Below, one piece after another: positions 13,832 through 20,609 of a stretch of DNA of 20,609 bases. This stretch comes from Anaerolineae bacterium (GTDB taxonomy: Bacteria; Chloroflexota; Anaerolineae; DRVO01). A model generated the notes under the pieces. That model was not told where the DNA came from. It did not search any database and saw only the letters and a list, made by a program, of their open reading frames with translations. The stretch spans positions 1 to 20,609 of the forward strand of contig JAAYAV010000492.1 of assembly GCA_012719195.1 (NCBI GenBank), in the 5' to 3' direction. Both the position numbers and the translations under genes were made by a program. Position 1 is the stretch's first letter; each line of letters starts with the position of its first letter.

Positions 13832-15229
13832 ATGCGACGTCTAACCCGAAGGGACATGCTGCAGGTCACCGGAACCGCCACTCTGGCGGGCGCATTGGCC
13901 GCCTGCGGCGGCGCCACGCCGGCGCCCGCCGCTGAGCAAGGGGCGGAGCCGGCCGCAGAAGCCGCCGCCACCACGGCACCGGCCGCTTCCGGGACACAGG
14001 TGGAACTGCGCTATATCAAGCTGGCCATGGACGTAGACGTGGAGAAGTTCTTCGTCGAAACGTCCATGCCCGCCTTCCAGGAGGCCAACCCGGGCATCAC
14101 TGTAACGGTGGATATGAGCGACTGGGGGCACCTGGGCGAGAAGCTGATGACCAGCTTCGCCGGCGGTCTCCCTGTGGACGCGGTCGAGACAGGAAGCGAC
14201 TGGGTCGGTCCCTATGCCGCCCGCAAGCAGTTCCTGGCCATCGATGACATGATCGAGTCTGACTACCAGGATGAGATTGGCGACTTCTACGCCGACATGG
14301 TGGACATCTCCCGCTACCAGGGCGCCTTGATGGGCATGCCTCACATCCTGGACATTCGCACCCTCTGCTACCGCAAGGACTTCTTCGAGGAGGCCGGACT
14401 CGACCCGGAGAAGGGGCCGGAAACCTGGGAGGACCTGGTAGAGTACTGCCTCAAGCTGGTGCAGTACGACGGCGACAACATCACCCGCGCCGGCTACCTG
14501 ATGAGCGGCGGCGCCCCAGTGGACGCCACCTTCGAGTACTGGTACCTGCTGGTGCAGAACGGCACCGACGTGGTGGTGCCGTGGGGCAGTTGGGACCCTA
14601 ACGACGTCCAGGTGGACACGCCGGAGTCCCACGAGGCGCTCCAGTTCCTGGTGGACCTGGTGAACACCCACAAGGTGTCGCCCGTCACCGGTATGACCAC
14701 CAAGAACCCGGACCTCGGTCCACTTAGTGAGGGGATCACCGCTATGAACTCCAGCGGCGCCTCTGTCGTGGGCAACTTCAAACGCTACGCCCCCGACAAG
14801 TTGGAGTTCCTGGGGGTGGCGCCGCCGCCGATGAAGGTGGCCCGCAAGCACTACGCTTGCCCCAACGTGCACTGCATCGGCGCCAACACCAAGAATGCCA
14901 ACGCCGCCTGGACGCTTCTCAAGCACATAGTGTCCAAGGAGACCATCACCGGGATGCTGTCGCCGGAGAACTACACCCCGCCGCGTAAGTCCATCGCCGC
15001 CGAGGCCGAGTACATGCAGGATCCGCTGCTCAAGGCCTTCCAGGCCGTCCCCGAGAACGGCTGGGGCACGACTACGCCGCAGGCCACTGAGTGGCCCACG
15101 CTGGAGAACATCGGCAACTACGTCCAGGCCGCGCTGCGCCTGGAGATGACGGTTCAAGAGGCCCTCGCCAAGGCTGCTGAGGACACGAAGCGAACCATCG
15201 CCGAGTTGGTCGAAGCCACCGGCGCCTAG
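13832..15229 (+). CDS. Carbohydrate ABC transporter substrate-binding lipoprotein (cassette 2)
   Basis: A 465-residue family 1 solute-binding protein. The leader MRRLTRRDMLQVTG has a twin-arginine motif, and the lipobox LAAC ends at Cys25, followed by a Pro/Ala/Glu-rich linker, so the protein should be lipid-anchored outside the cell. The mature part starts VELRYIKLAMDVDVEKFF; AFQEANPGITVTVDMSDWG, SFAGGLPVDAVETG and GLDPEKGPETWEDLVEY are typical of sugar-binding members. The ATG at 13832 is chosen for its strong AAGGAGGG and the proper leader; the frame is open upstream to 13502 but that part lies over the regulator gene. Its sequence is clearly different from the cassette 1 binding protein, so the two systems likely take different ligands. 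It heads cassette 2 and is followed by a perfect palindrome. Confidence 0.93.
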   Translation: MRRLTRRDMLQVTGTATLAGALAACGGATPAPAAEQGAEPAAEAAATTAPAASGTQVELRYIKLAMDVDVEKFFVETSMPAFQEANPGITVTVDMSDWGHLGEKLMTSFAGGLPVDAVETGSDWVGPYAARKQFLAIDDMIESDYQDEIGDFYADMVDISRYQGALMGMPHILDIRTLCYRKDFFEEAGLDPEKGPETWEDLVEYCLKLVQYDGDNITRAGYLMSGGAPVDATFEYWYLLVQNGTDVVVPWGSWDPNDVQVDTPESHEALQFLVDLVNTHKVSPVTGMTTKNPDLGPLSEGITAMNSSGASVVGNFKRYAPDKLEFLGVAPPPMKVARKHYACPNVHCIGANTKNANAAWTLLKHIVSKETITGMLSPENYTPPRKSIAAEAEYMQDPLLKAFQAVPENGWGTTTPQATEWPTLENIGNYVQAALRLEMTVQEALAKAAEDTKRTIAELVEATGA

Positions 15230-15245
15230 GCCACCACTAGCCGCG

Positions 15246-15281
15246 GGGGGTCATCCGGACGCCGGCGTCCGGATGACCCCC
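15246..15281. repeat. Perfect 36-bp palindrome between binding protein and permease (cassette 2)
   Basis: Two exact 18-bp half-sites meet without a spacer (15246-15263 and 15264-15281; the left half starts GGGGGTCATCCGG). As RNA it would fold into a 16-bp stem with a CCGG loop. It begins 16 bp after the binding-protein stop and lies 57 bp before the permease start. No U-tract follows. An mRNA-stabilising or processing hairpin is the likeliest role; a protein-binding DNA site or an insertion remnant are alternatives. Confidence 0.9.
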
Positions 15282-15337
15282 GCCTGCACAGCACGACGAG
15301 TGTCTCCCGGGTACAACAGCTACCTGCAGAGGACGGT

Positions 15338-16243
15338 ATGGTGACAGCAGTACGGGCGCGCAAGAAGCAGGCAGGACTTACGCAGCAGGAGAAGGCGGCC
15401 ATCGTCTTCGTTTTCCCCCTGCTTTTCTTCCTGACGGTCTACTGGATCATTCCCTCCCTCTCCTCGCTCTACTTCAGCCTGACCAACTACAGCGTCGTGC
15501 TCAAGACAAAGTGGGTAGGGCTGGAGAACTTCGGGCGGCTGTTCGAGGACGTCCTGTTCTGGCGGTCGCTGAAGAACTCCGCCTACTTCACCCTGGGGAA
15601 CATCCCCCTGTCCATCGCTTCCGGACTGCTGGTGGCGATGACGGTCAATTCCGCCATCCGCTTCCGCAACGCCTTCCGGGTGATCTTCTACCTGCCGGTG
15701 GTTACCTCCAGCATCGCCCTGTCCATGGTCTGGCTCTGGCTGCTGGATCCGCACTTCGGACTTGTCAACGCCGCACTGGGCGTCATCGGGATCGATCCGC
15801 AGCAGTGGCTGCAGAGTACCACTCAGGCCATGCCCTCCATCGTGATCATGAGCGTGTGGGGCGGCGTGGGCAGCACGATGATCATCTACCTGGCCGGCCT
15901 GCAGGGCATCCCCGACAGCCTGTACGAGGCGGCCCAGGTGGACGGGGCCAATCGGTGGCAGTCCTTCCGCTACATCACCTTGCCCAGCCTGCAACCCATA
16001 ACGCTCTACTTGCTGGTCACCAGCATCATCGGCTCGTTCCAGATCTTCGGGCCCATCTACGCCATGACGGATGGCGGACCGGCATTCGCCACCACCACCA
16101 TCGTGCACCAGATTTACATAAATGGGTTCCGCTACTTCAACATGGGCTATGCGGCCGCCCAGTCCTGGGTGCTTTTCATGATCCTTCTGGGGCTTTCCGT
16201 GGCCAACCTGCGGCTGCAGGTCTACGGCTTCGTGTCCGACTAG
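15338..16243 (+). CDS. ABC sugar permease, MalF/UgpA type (cassette 2)
   Basis: A 301-residue permease with a first membrane helix at about residues 20-45 (AAIVFVFPLLFFLTVYWIIP) and about six helices in all. FRNAFRVIFYLPVVTSSIAL (109-128) and the EAA coupling loop YEAAQVDGANRWQSFRYITL (196-215) are clear, and TDGGPAFATTTIVHQIY is the usual C-terminal signature of this branch. AGAGGA about 5 bp before the ATG at 15338 supports the start. It pairs with the MalG-type permease 18 bp downstream. As in cassette 1, no ATPase gene is present. Confidence 0.94.
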   Translation: MVTAVRARKKQAGLTQQEKAAIVFVFPLLFFLTVYWIIPSLSSLYFSLTNYSVVLKTKWVGLENFGRLFEDVLFWRSLKNSAYFTLGNIPLSIASGLLVAMTVNSAIRFRNAFRVIFYLPVVTSSIALSMVWLWLLDPHFGLVNAALGVIGIDPQQWLQSTTQAMPSIVIMSVWGGVGSTMIIYLAGLQGIPDSLYEAAQVDGANRWQSFRYITLPSLQPITLYLLVTSIIGSFQIFGPIYAMTDGGPAFATTTIVHQIYINGFRYFNMGYAAAQSWVLFMILLGLSVANLRLQVYGFVSD

Positions 16244-16261
16244 GGTGAACCAGGGGAGCAG

Positions 16262-17191
16262 ATGACGACCGATACGGCCAGGATGTCCGGAAGCGCCATG
16301 CGAGCACGCGGGGCGAACCGCCGCGATTGGGTGCGAACGGTGCTCAAGCTGTTGGGCTACCTGCTACTGACCGCGGCCGCGCTGTCCATGCTCGTCCCCT
16401 TTGCCTGGATGATCTTCACCTCCTTCAAGCCGCGGCAGGTGATCTTCCAGATGCCGCCCGTCATTTGGACCACCCAGTACACCCTCGAGCACTACCTGAA
16501 GGCCCTGACTCAGGGAAAGTTCGACATCTACTTCCGCAACAGCTTCATCGTGTCCGGCTTCACCACGCTGGCCAACCTGCTCATCGTCAGTATGGGAGGC
16601 TACGCCTTCTCGCGCCTCAAGTGGCGCGGACGGGACGCGACCTTCATGGTGGTCTTGGCGACCGCCATGCTTCCCGGCCTCATCGCCCTCATCCCCACCT
16701 TTCTCATCGTCAAGTACACCCCCCTAGCGGGCGGGAATGACATCTTGGGGCAGGGAGGCACCGGCTGGCTGGACTCCTACCCGGGCCTGATCGTCCCCGC
16801 CCTCGGCGGCGGGTTCAGCGTCTTCCTGGTGCGGCAGTTCTTCAGCACGCTGCCGCGCGAACTGGAAGATGCTGCCCGAGTGGACGGTTGTAGCGAGTAC
16901 CGCATCTACAGCCAGATCATCATGCCCCTCTCCAAGCCGGTGCTGGCGGTGGTATCCATCTTCACCTTCCAGGCCTCCTGGAACGACTTCCTCTGGCCCC
17001 TGGTGATAGTGCAGAGCGACCGTATGCGCACCATCCAGTTGGGGCTGACGCTGTTCCGTTCGCAGCACAACGTGGAATGGGGCATCCTGATGGCGGGGAC
17101 GGCCCTGGCTACTGCCCCCACGGTGGCGCTGTTCCTGCTGGCGCAGCGCTACTTCGTGCAGGGCATCGCCTTGACCGGCATCAAGGGCTAG
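16262..17191 (+). CDS. ABC sugar permease, MalG/UgpE type (cassette 2)
   Basis: A 309-residue permease. The first helix is at about 27-52, the AFSRLKWRGRD signature at 115-125, the EAA loop RELEDAARVDGCSEYRIYSQ at about 199-218, and the C-terminus ends QRYFVQGIALTGIKG as in the family. An extra hydrophilic stretch, roughly residues 152-172 (YTPLAGGNDILGQGGTGWLD), makes it a little longer than the cassette 1 partner; it probably lies on the outer face, where it could touch the binding protein. The ATG at 16262 has GGGGAG just upstream. Confidence 0.93.
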   Translation: MTTDTARMSGSAMRARGANRRDWVRTVLKLLGYLLLTAAALSMLVPFAWMIFTSFKPRQVIFQMPPVIWTTQYTLEHYLKALTQGKFDIYFRNSFIVSGFTTLANLLIVSMGGYAFSRLKWRGRDATFMVVLATAMLPGLIALIPTFLIVKYTPLAGGNDILGQGGTGWLDSYPGLIVPALGGGFSVFLVRQFFSTLPRELEDAARVDGCSEYRIYSQIIMPLSKPVLAVVSIFTFQASWNDFLWPLVIVQSDRMRTIQLGLTLFRSQHNVEWGILMAGTALATAPTVALFLLAQRYFVQGIALTGIKG

Positions 17192-17205
17192 CGACAGACT
17201 CGCTC

Positions 17206-17234
17206 TCGACCATCTGGCCCCGAAGGGCTACACT
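17206..17234 (+). promoter_or_regulatory. Candidate promoter for the aminotransferase gene
   Basis: TCGACC at 17206-17211 and TACACT at 17229-17234 are 17 bp apart, within the 78-bp gap between cassette 2 and the aminotransferase. The match is moderate, so the gene may have its own promoter besides read-through from the cassette. Confidence 0.35.
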
Positions 17235-17269
17235 GGCAGCATACGTTCGCGCTTCTGAGGAGGATCTCC

Positions 17270-18535
17270 ATGGCGAAGTTGGCTATCAATGGCGGCGCCC
17301 CGGTGGCGCCGGGCGGGCTGCAGACGCGCTGGCCCATCATCGACGACACCGATCGGGCCGCCCTGCTGGAAGTGCTCGACAGCGGCAAGTGGTGCAGCGC
17401 CGGGTTCTACTACGAGCACCCGCTGGACTCCAAGGTGGCCCAGTTCGAGAAGGCCTGGGCCCAGTGGGTGGGGGCCAAGTACGCCGTCGCCGTCACCAAC
17501 GGCACTGCCTCGCTGACGCTCGCGCTGCGGGCAGCCGGCGTCGAGGCCGGCGACGAGGTCATCGTGCCGGCCGTCACCTTCATTGCCTCCGCCACCGGCG
17601 TGATCCTGGCCAACGCCATCCCCGTCTTCGCCGACATCGTGCCCGATACCTACCAGATCGACCCCGACCACGTGGAGAGCCTGATCACGCCCCACACGCG
17701 CGCCATCATGCCGGTCCACTACGGCGGCTACCCGGCCGACATGGACCGCGTCATGGAGATCGCCCGCAAGCACAACCTGGTGGTGGTGGAGGACTGCGCC
17801 GAGGCGCACGGAACCGAGTGGCGGGGCAAGCGGGTGGGCTCCCTCGGGCACCTGGGCAGCTTCAGCCACCAGATGGGCAAGCCGCTGGCGGCGGGAGAGG
17901 GCGGCAGCATCACCACCAGTGACGACACCTTCGCCCGCAACGCCTATTCCTTCGGCGACCTGGGGCGAGTCCCCGGCGGGGGCAAGTACGATCACTACAT
18001 CCCGGCGGGCAACAACCGCATGACGGAGTTTCAGGGCGCGATTCTGCTCACCGCCCTGGCCCGGCTCGACCATCAGACCGAGACGCGCTACCAGAACGGC
18101 GAGTACTTCGCCAAGGAACTCGACCGTATTGGCGGCATACCCGCCCTCAAGCGGGGCGACCCGCGCATCACCAAGCGCGGCTACTACTTCTACTTCCTGC
18201 GCTATCAGCCCCAGGAGTGGAACGGCCTACCCCGGGAGACGTTCATGGCCGCGCTGAACGCCGAGGGCATCCATGCCGGCACGGCCCACAACCAGCCGCT
18301 CTACAAGAGCCCGCTCTTCGAGGACATGAGCTTCGGCCGCACCGGCTGTCCCATCCTCTGCCCGCACCATGGGGAGAAGATAGACTACTCCAGCGTGCAC
18401 TGCCCGGTGTCGGAGCGGGTGTATGACACCGAAGTGGTGGCCATGGGCAAGGACTTCCTGATGGACCGGGCCGCCGTGGACACGGTGCTGGCCGCCATCC
18501 AGAAGGTGAAGGACAACCTGGACGAACTCAAGTAG
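17270..18535 (+). CDS. DegT/DnrJ/EryC1/StrS-family PLP aminotransferase
   Basis: A 421-residue fold-type I PLP enzyme of the sugar aminotransferase family, which moves an amino group from glutamine or glutamate to a keto sugar or keto cyclitol. The start AINGGAPV is typical. VAVTNGTASLTLAL (73-86), the PLP-nitrogen Asp175 in VVVEDCAEAHGTEW and the Schiff-base Lys204 in SFSHQMGKPLAAGEGG are all in place, followed by NNRMTEFQGAILL. So the active site looks complete. The AGGAGG ribosome binding site lies 6 bp before the ATG. The gene follows cassette 2 with a 78-bp gap, suggesting work on an imported sugar or cyclitol, or making an amino sugar for cell-surface use next to the glycosyltransferase. 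The closest named relatives that come to mind are scyllo-inosose and AHBA-synthase-like aminotransferases, but the substrate is not assigned. Confidence 0.92.
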   Translation: MAKLAINGGAPVAPGGLQTRWPIIDDTDRAALLEVLDSGKWCSAGFYYEHPLDSKVAQFEKAWAQWVGAKYAVAVTNGTASLTLALRAAGVEAGDEVIVPAVTFIASATGVILANAIPVFADIVPDTYQIDPDHVESLITPHTRAIMPVHYGGYPADMDRVMEIARKHNLVVVEDCAEAHGTEWRGKRVGSLGHLGSFSHQMGKPLAAGEGGSITTSDDTFARNAYSFGDLGRVPGGGKYDHYIPAGNNRMTEFQGAILLTALARLDHQTETRYQNGEYFAKELDRIGGIPALKRGDPRITKRGYYFYFLRYQPQEWNGLPRETFMAALNAEGIHAGTAHNQPLYKSPLFEDMSFGRTGCPILCPHHGEKIDYSSVHCPVSERVYDTEVVAMGKDFLMDRAAVDTVLAAIQKVKDNLDELK

Positions 18536-18776
18536 GGGCTCATAGCCGGACCTAACCCCCCCTTCCCCTACGCGGGAAGGGGGAACCGGAAAGGGCCAAT
18601 CCCGTAGGGACGAGCGACTCCCCCTTCTTTCCCCCTCCGTTCTCACAGAAGGGCAGCAGCCAGACCAGCGCAGCGCCTGGTGAGAGGGATCAGGTGGAGT
18701 CCCTAAGCGTCCGCAACCGGGTCTGGAGACCATTAGGCTGGTGCACACGCCTAGCGGCGCCGCGCCTACTCGAGTA
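18536..18776. other. Convergent intergenic gap with hairpins and a dispersed repeat
   Basis: This 241-bp gap between two converging genes holds no credible gene. It contains a 10-bp perfect hairpin (18558-18583), a second weaker one (CCCTTCT at 18622-18628 with AGAAGGG at 18647-18653) and runs of C and T typical of intergenic repeats. Neither hairpin has a U-tract, but both could serve as bidirectional transcript ends. Confidence 0.55.
18548..18590 (+). repeat. Dispersed GC-rich repeat with 10-bp stem
   Basis: It begins GGACCTAACCCC and ends GGGGGAACCGGA. CCCCCTTCCC (18558-18567) pairs perfectly with 18574-18583 around a 6-nt loop. The same start and end motifs occur on the minus strand at 9879-9949, 9 kb away, with a longer and more diverged middle. 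Confidence 0.6.
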
Positions 18777-20609
18777 TCAGGGCTGAGAGATCGCCGCCGG
18801 CAGGCCCAGTTCGACGTAGTCTCCGCGAGAATCGACTCCATCCACCGCCAGCCGCTCCATGGTGTCGGGGCGGTAGAGGCCCACGCGCAGGCGCGCCCCC
18901 TCCAGGCCGGCGCCGGCCGGCACGGCAACCGTGTGCGCATCCACCACCGCCTCGTCCGCCCGCCACTCGGTGGTGGGGTAGGCGCCCGCCACGGGGACGC
19001 TGTCGTCCTGCCCCAGCATGATGCCGTCCGGCCCCACCAGGTGGACGAAGACGGTGTAGGGCACGGCGGTGGGCCCGCCGCCCTCCCAGAGGAGCACGAC
19101 GCGCAGGCCGGTAGCGCCATTGGGCGGCGGCAGGACCAGGTAGCCCGCCAGCTGCGGCCCGCCCTCGAACCGGGCCTCGGCCGGCAGCCACCGGTCCGCC
19201 AGCCCCGCCGGGGTGCGGTAGGCCAGCACCGTCAGGCCGCGCACACCGTGCTGCTCCTCCAGCAGGCAGTGGCGCTGCAGCCACCGCTCCACTTCGTCGC
19301 CCCCCGACCATTCCGGCCGTGCCAGAGGCAGCAGCCACAATCGCTCGTGCTCGGCGGCAAGGGCGGCCACCTCAGCAGCGACGTCCGCATCCGCCGTCGC
19401 GGGTGTCAGGCGGACCGGTACCCCAGCGGCGGACGCGTAGTAGAGGACGGCCGGATCGGGGAAGTTGTAGAGCAGCACCTCACCGGGAGCCCCGTGGCTC
19501 TCGGCCAACCGGAGTGCCGTGGACCAGTCCGGGCTCTTGTAGGTGGTGTGGTCGAAGTAGTACTGGCGGAGAGACGCCCCGGTGACCACCAACACCAGCG
19601 CCAGCGCCGCCAGCCGCAGCGGCCGGGGCAGGCGCGCCCAGGTCAAGCCGCCCCCCAGGAGCGCCAGATAGACGGGCAGGACGAAGACGGTGAACTTGTC
19701 GTCGAACATGGGCCGCAGCAGCGAAACCAGCCAGAAGACGAGGAGCGGCGCGACGAGAAGCGTCAGGCCCGTGGCCCGGGCGCGGCGTGGCAGCGCGGCG
19801 AGCCCGGCGACCAGCACCAGGGCGAAGAGCGGCAGCGTCCAGAGAGCCCAGGCGGGAGCGGTGTAGCCGAGCGAGTAGCTCTGCGCCAGCCGGCCCAACA
19901 GCTCGGGCAGCGACACCGGCGGCGCCCAGCCCAGCTCGAAGCGCTGCATCAGCCCCAGGGCCGCCAGCGCCCAGGGAGAGAACGCCGCCGCCACCGCGAC
20001 GTGCGCCAGCAGCAGTCGGCGCGCCCAAGGATGCAGCCCTCGCTCGCGGATGGCCCGCAGTGCCGCCACCGCCAGCACGCCGAGAATGGCAAAGGCGGCG
20101 AAGTAGTGGAAGTACAGGCCCACCGTCGCCGCCAGGACGTAGGGCAGGAGCGACCGGCGGCTGGCGCCGTAGCGCAGGGCACGCAGGCCCAGCCAGAGGA
20201 TGCCGGCGCAGGCGGCGGTCAGGCCGCTGTAGAAGTGGCCGTCCTGCGACCACCAGATCAGGAAGGGGTTGACGGCAGCCAGAAGCGCCGCCGTCCGTGC
20301 CGCCGTCCGGGGGAGCAGCTCGCGCGTAAGCCGGTAGATCAGCGCCACCGCCAGCACTCCGGGAACAACCCCGAAGAGGAAGCGGTAGGCGAACTCGCTG
20401 CGCCCCGCGAGCAGCAGCCAGAAGTGGAGAGCGCTGTGATTCAGGGGCGGATAGGCCTGGCAGCAGAGATCGTTGCGGATGACCTCGGCCAGAGGCTGGG
20501 CGGCGTAGAGGATGTCGAATGCCTCGTCGCCGCGCAGGTCCACCTGGTCGAGATGGTAGAGGCGCAGGGCGAGGGCGAGGAGGATGAGGAGGTGAACGGT
20601 GACACGGGA
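18777..20609 (-). CDS. GT39/ArnT-type membrane glycosyltransferase with C-terminal soluble domain (5' end cut by window edge)
   Basis: At least 610 residues are visible; the frame stays open to the last base, so the true start is beyond the window. The N-terminal part (to about 19580) is a multi-pass membrane protein. A first helix (LLILLALALRLYHLD) is followed by the acidic loop LRGDEAF, the lipid-linked-sugar GT-C signature of the PMT/ArnT family, and by further helices up to LAALALVLVV. Next comes a soluble segment (SPDWSTALRLAESHGAPGEVLLY) with conserved residues of this family, then a last domain, about 19200-18785 (VVLLWEGGGPTAVPYTVFVHLVGPDG through RLRVGLYRPD), which looks like a beta-sandwich often attached to such proteins in Chloroflexota, from memory. 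It likely moves sugars from a polyprenyl carrier to lipid or protein outside the membrane. It stands alone, convergent with the aminotransferase. Confidence 0.85.
   Translation of the reverse strand, partial: SRVTVHLLILLALALRLYHLDQVDLRGDEAFDILYAAQPLAEVIRNDLCCQAYPPLNHSALHFWLLLAGRSEFAYRFLFGVVPGVLAVALIYRLTRELLPRTAARTAALLAAVNPFLIWWSQDGHFYSGLTAACAGILWLGLRALRYGASRRSLLPYVLAATVGLYFHYFAAFAILGVLAVAALRAIRERGLHPWARRLLLAHVAVAAAFSPWALAALGLMQRFELGWAPPVSLPELLGRLAQSYSLGYTAPAWALWTLPLFALVLVAGLAALPRRARATGLTLLVAPLLVFWLVSLLRPMFDDKFTVFVLPVYLALLGGGLTWARLPRPLRLAALALVLVVTGASLRQYYFDHTTYKSPDWSTALRLAESHGAPGEVLLYNFPDPAVLYYASAAGVPVRLTPATADADVAAEVAALAAEHERLWLLPLARPEWSGGDEVERWLQRHCLLEEQHGVRGLTVLAYRTPAGLADRWLPAEARFEGGPQLAGYLVLPPPNGATGLRVVLLWEGGGPTAVPYTVFVHLVGPDGIMLGQDDSVPVAGAYPTTEWRADEAVVDAHTVAVPAGAGLEGARLRVGLYRPDTMERLAVDGVDSRGDYVELGLPAAISQP

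Noticed and set aside
13502..15229. Longer start for binding protein 2 (ATG at 13502).
   Set aside because: It would place 110 residues before a complete Tat/lipobox leader and overlap the regulator; ATG 13832 has a strong ribosome binding site.
15246..15281. Intrinsic terminator within cassette 2.
   Set aside because: The stem is strong but no U-tract follows, and the permeases behind it have no evident promoter, so full termination is unlikely.

Overview
The window is high-GC and densely coded. It most resembles a Chloroflexota genome (Anaerolineae- or Caldilineae-like). The reasons are Tat-type lipoprotein substrate-binding proteins with an Ala/Pro/Glu-rich linker after the lipobox, a response regulator with an N-terminal helical domain I associate with Chloroflexota, a GT39-type membrane glycosyltransferase with an extra C-terminal soluble domain, and short GC-rich palindromic repeats between genes. 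This placement is inference from gene style; no rRNA or other marker gene is present.

Layout. (1) 1-5634, all on the minus strand. A cinA-like / degV / lipid-kinase run (the last cut by the left edge) is preceded by an alpha/beta-hydrolase-fold membrane-anchored protein. Upstream of these lie a URO-D-family (uroporphyrinogen decarboxylase / corrinoid methyltransferase fold) gene and a zinc-type MDR dehydrogenase, 31 bp apart. (2) 5635-6248 is a divergent intergenic region with a good plus-strand promoter and a long, potentially structured leader. (3) 6249-9621 is carbohydrate-type ABC importer cassette 1: binding protein, strong intercistronic hairpin, two permeases. (4) 9622-10320 is about 700 bp of palindrome-rich DNA with no convincing gene, ending in a short leader. 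(5) 10321-13606 is a convergent signalling pair: a hybrid histidine kinase (+) and a receiver-containing regulator (-) whose 3' ends overlap by 83 bp. (6) 13832-17191 is ABC importer cassette 2, with the same order and a 36-bp perfect palindrome after the binding-protein gene. (7) 17270-18535 is a DegT/DnrJ/EryC1/StrS-type PLP aminotransferase. (8) 18536-18776 is a repeat-bearing convergent gap. (9) 18777-20609 is a GT39-type membrane glycosyltransferase running off the right edge.

How it may work together (inference). Two sugar or sugar-derivative importers flank a two-component-like pair. Neither cassette has its own ATPase gene here, so both probably use a shared MsmX/MsiK-type ATPase encoded elsewhere. 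The MDR dehydrogenase, the URO-D-fold protein and the sugar aminotransferase are plausible processing enzymes for imported polyols or amino/methoxy sugars, but no substrate can be read from the sequence.

The most unusual points are the kinase and regulator genes coding for their receiver C-termini antisense to each other; a regulator with an apparently dead kinase-like middle domain and a probable CTG start; an alpha/beta-hydrolase-fold protein that seems to have lost all three catalytic residues; matched hairpins after both binding-protein genes; and the structured leader before cassette 1. I did not find a clearly new defence or mobile system.
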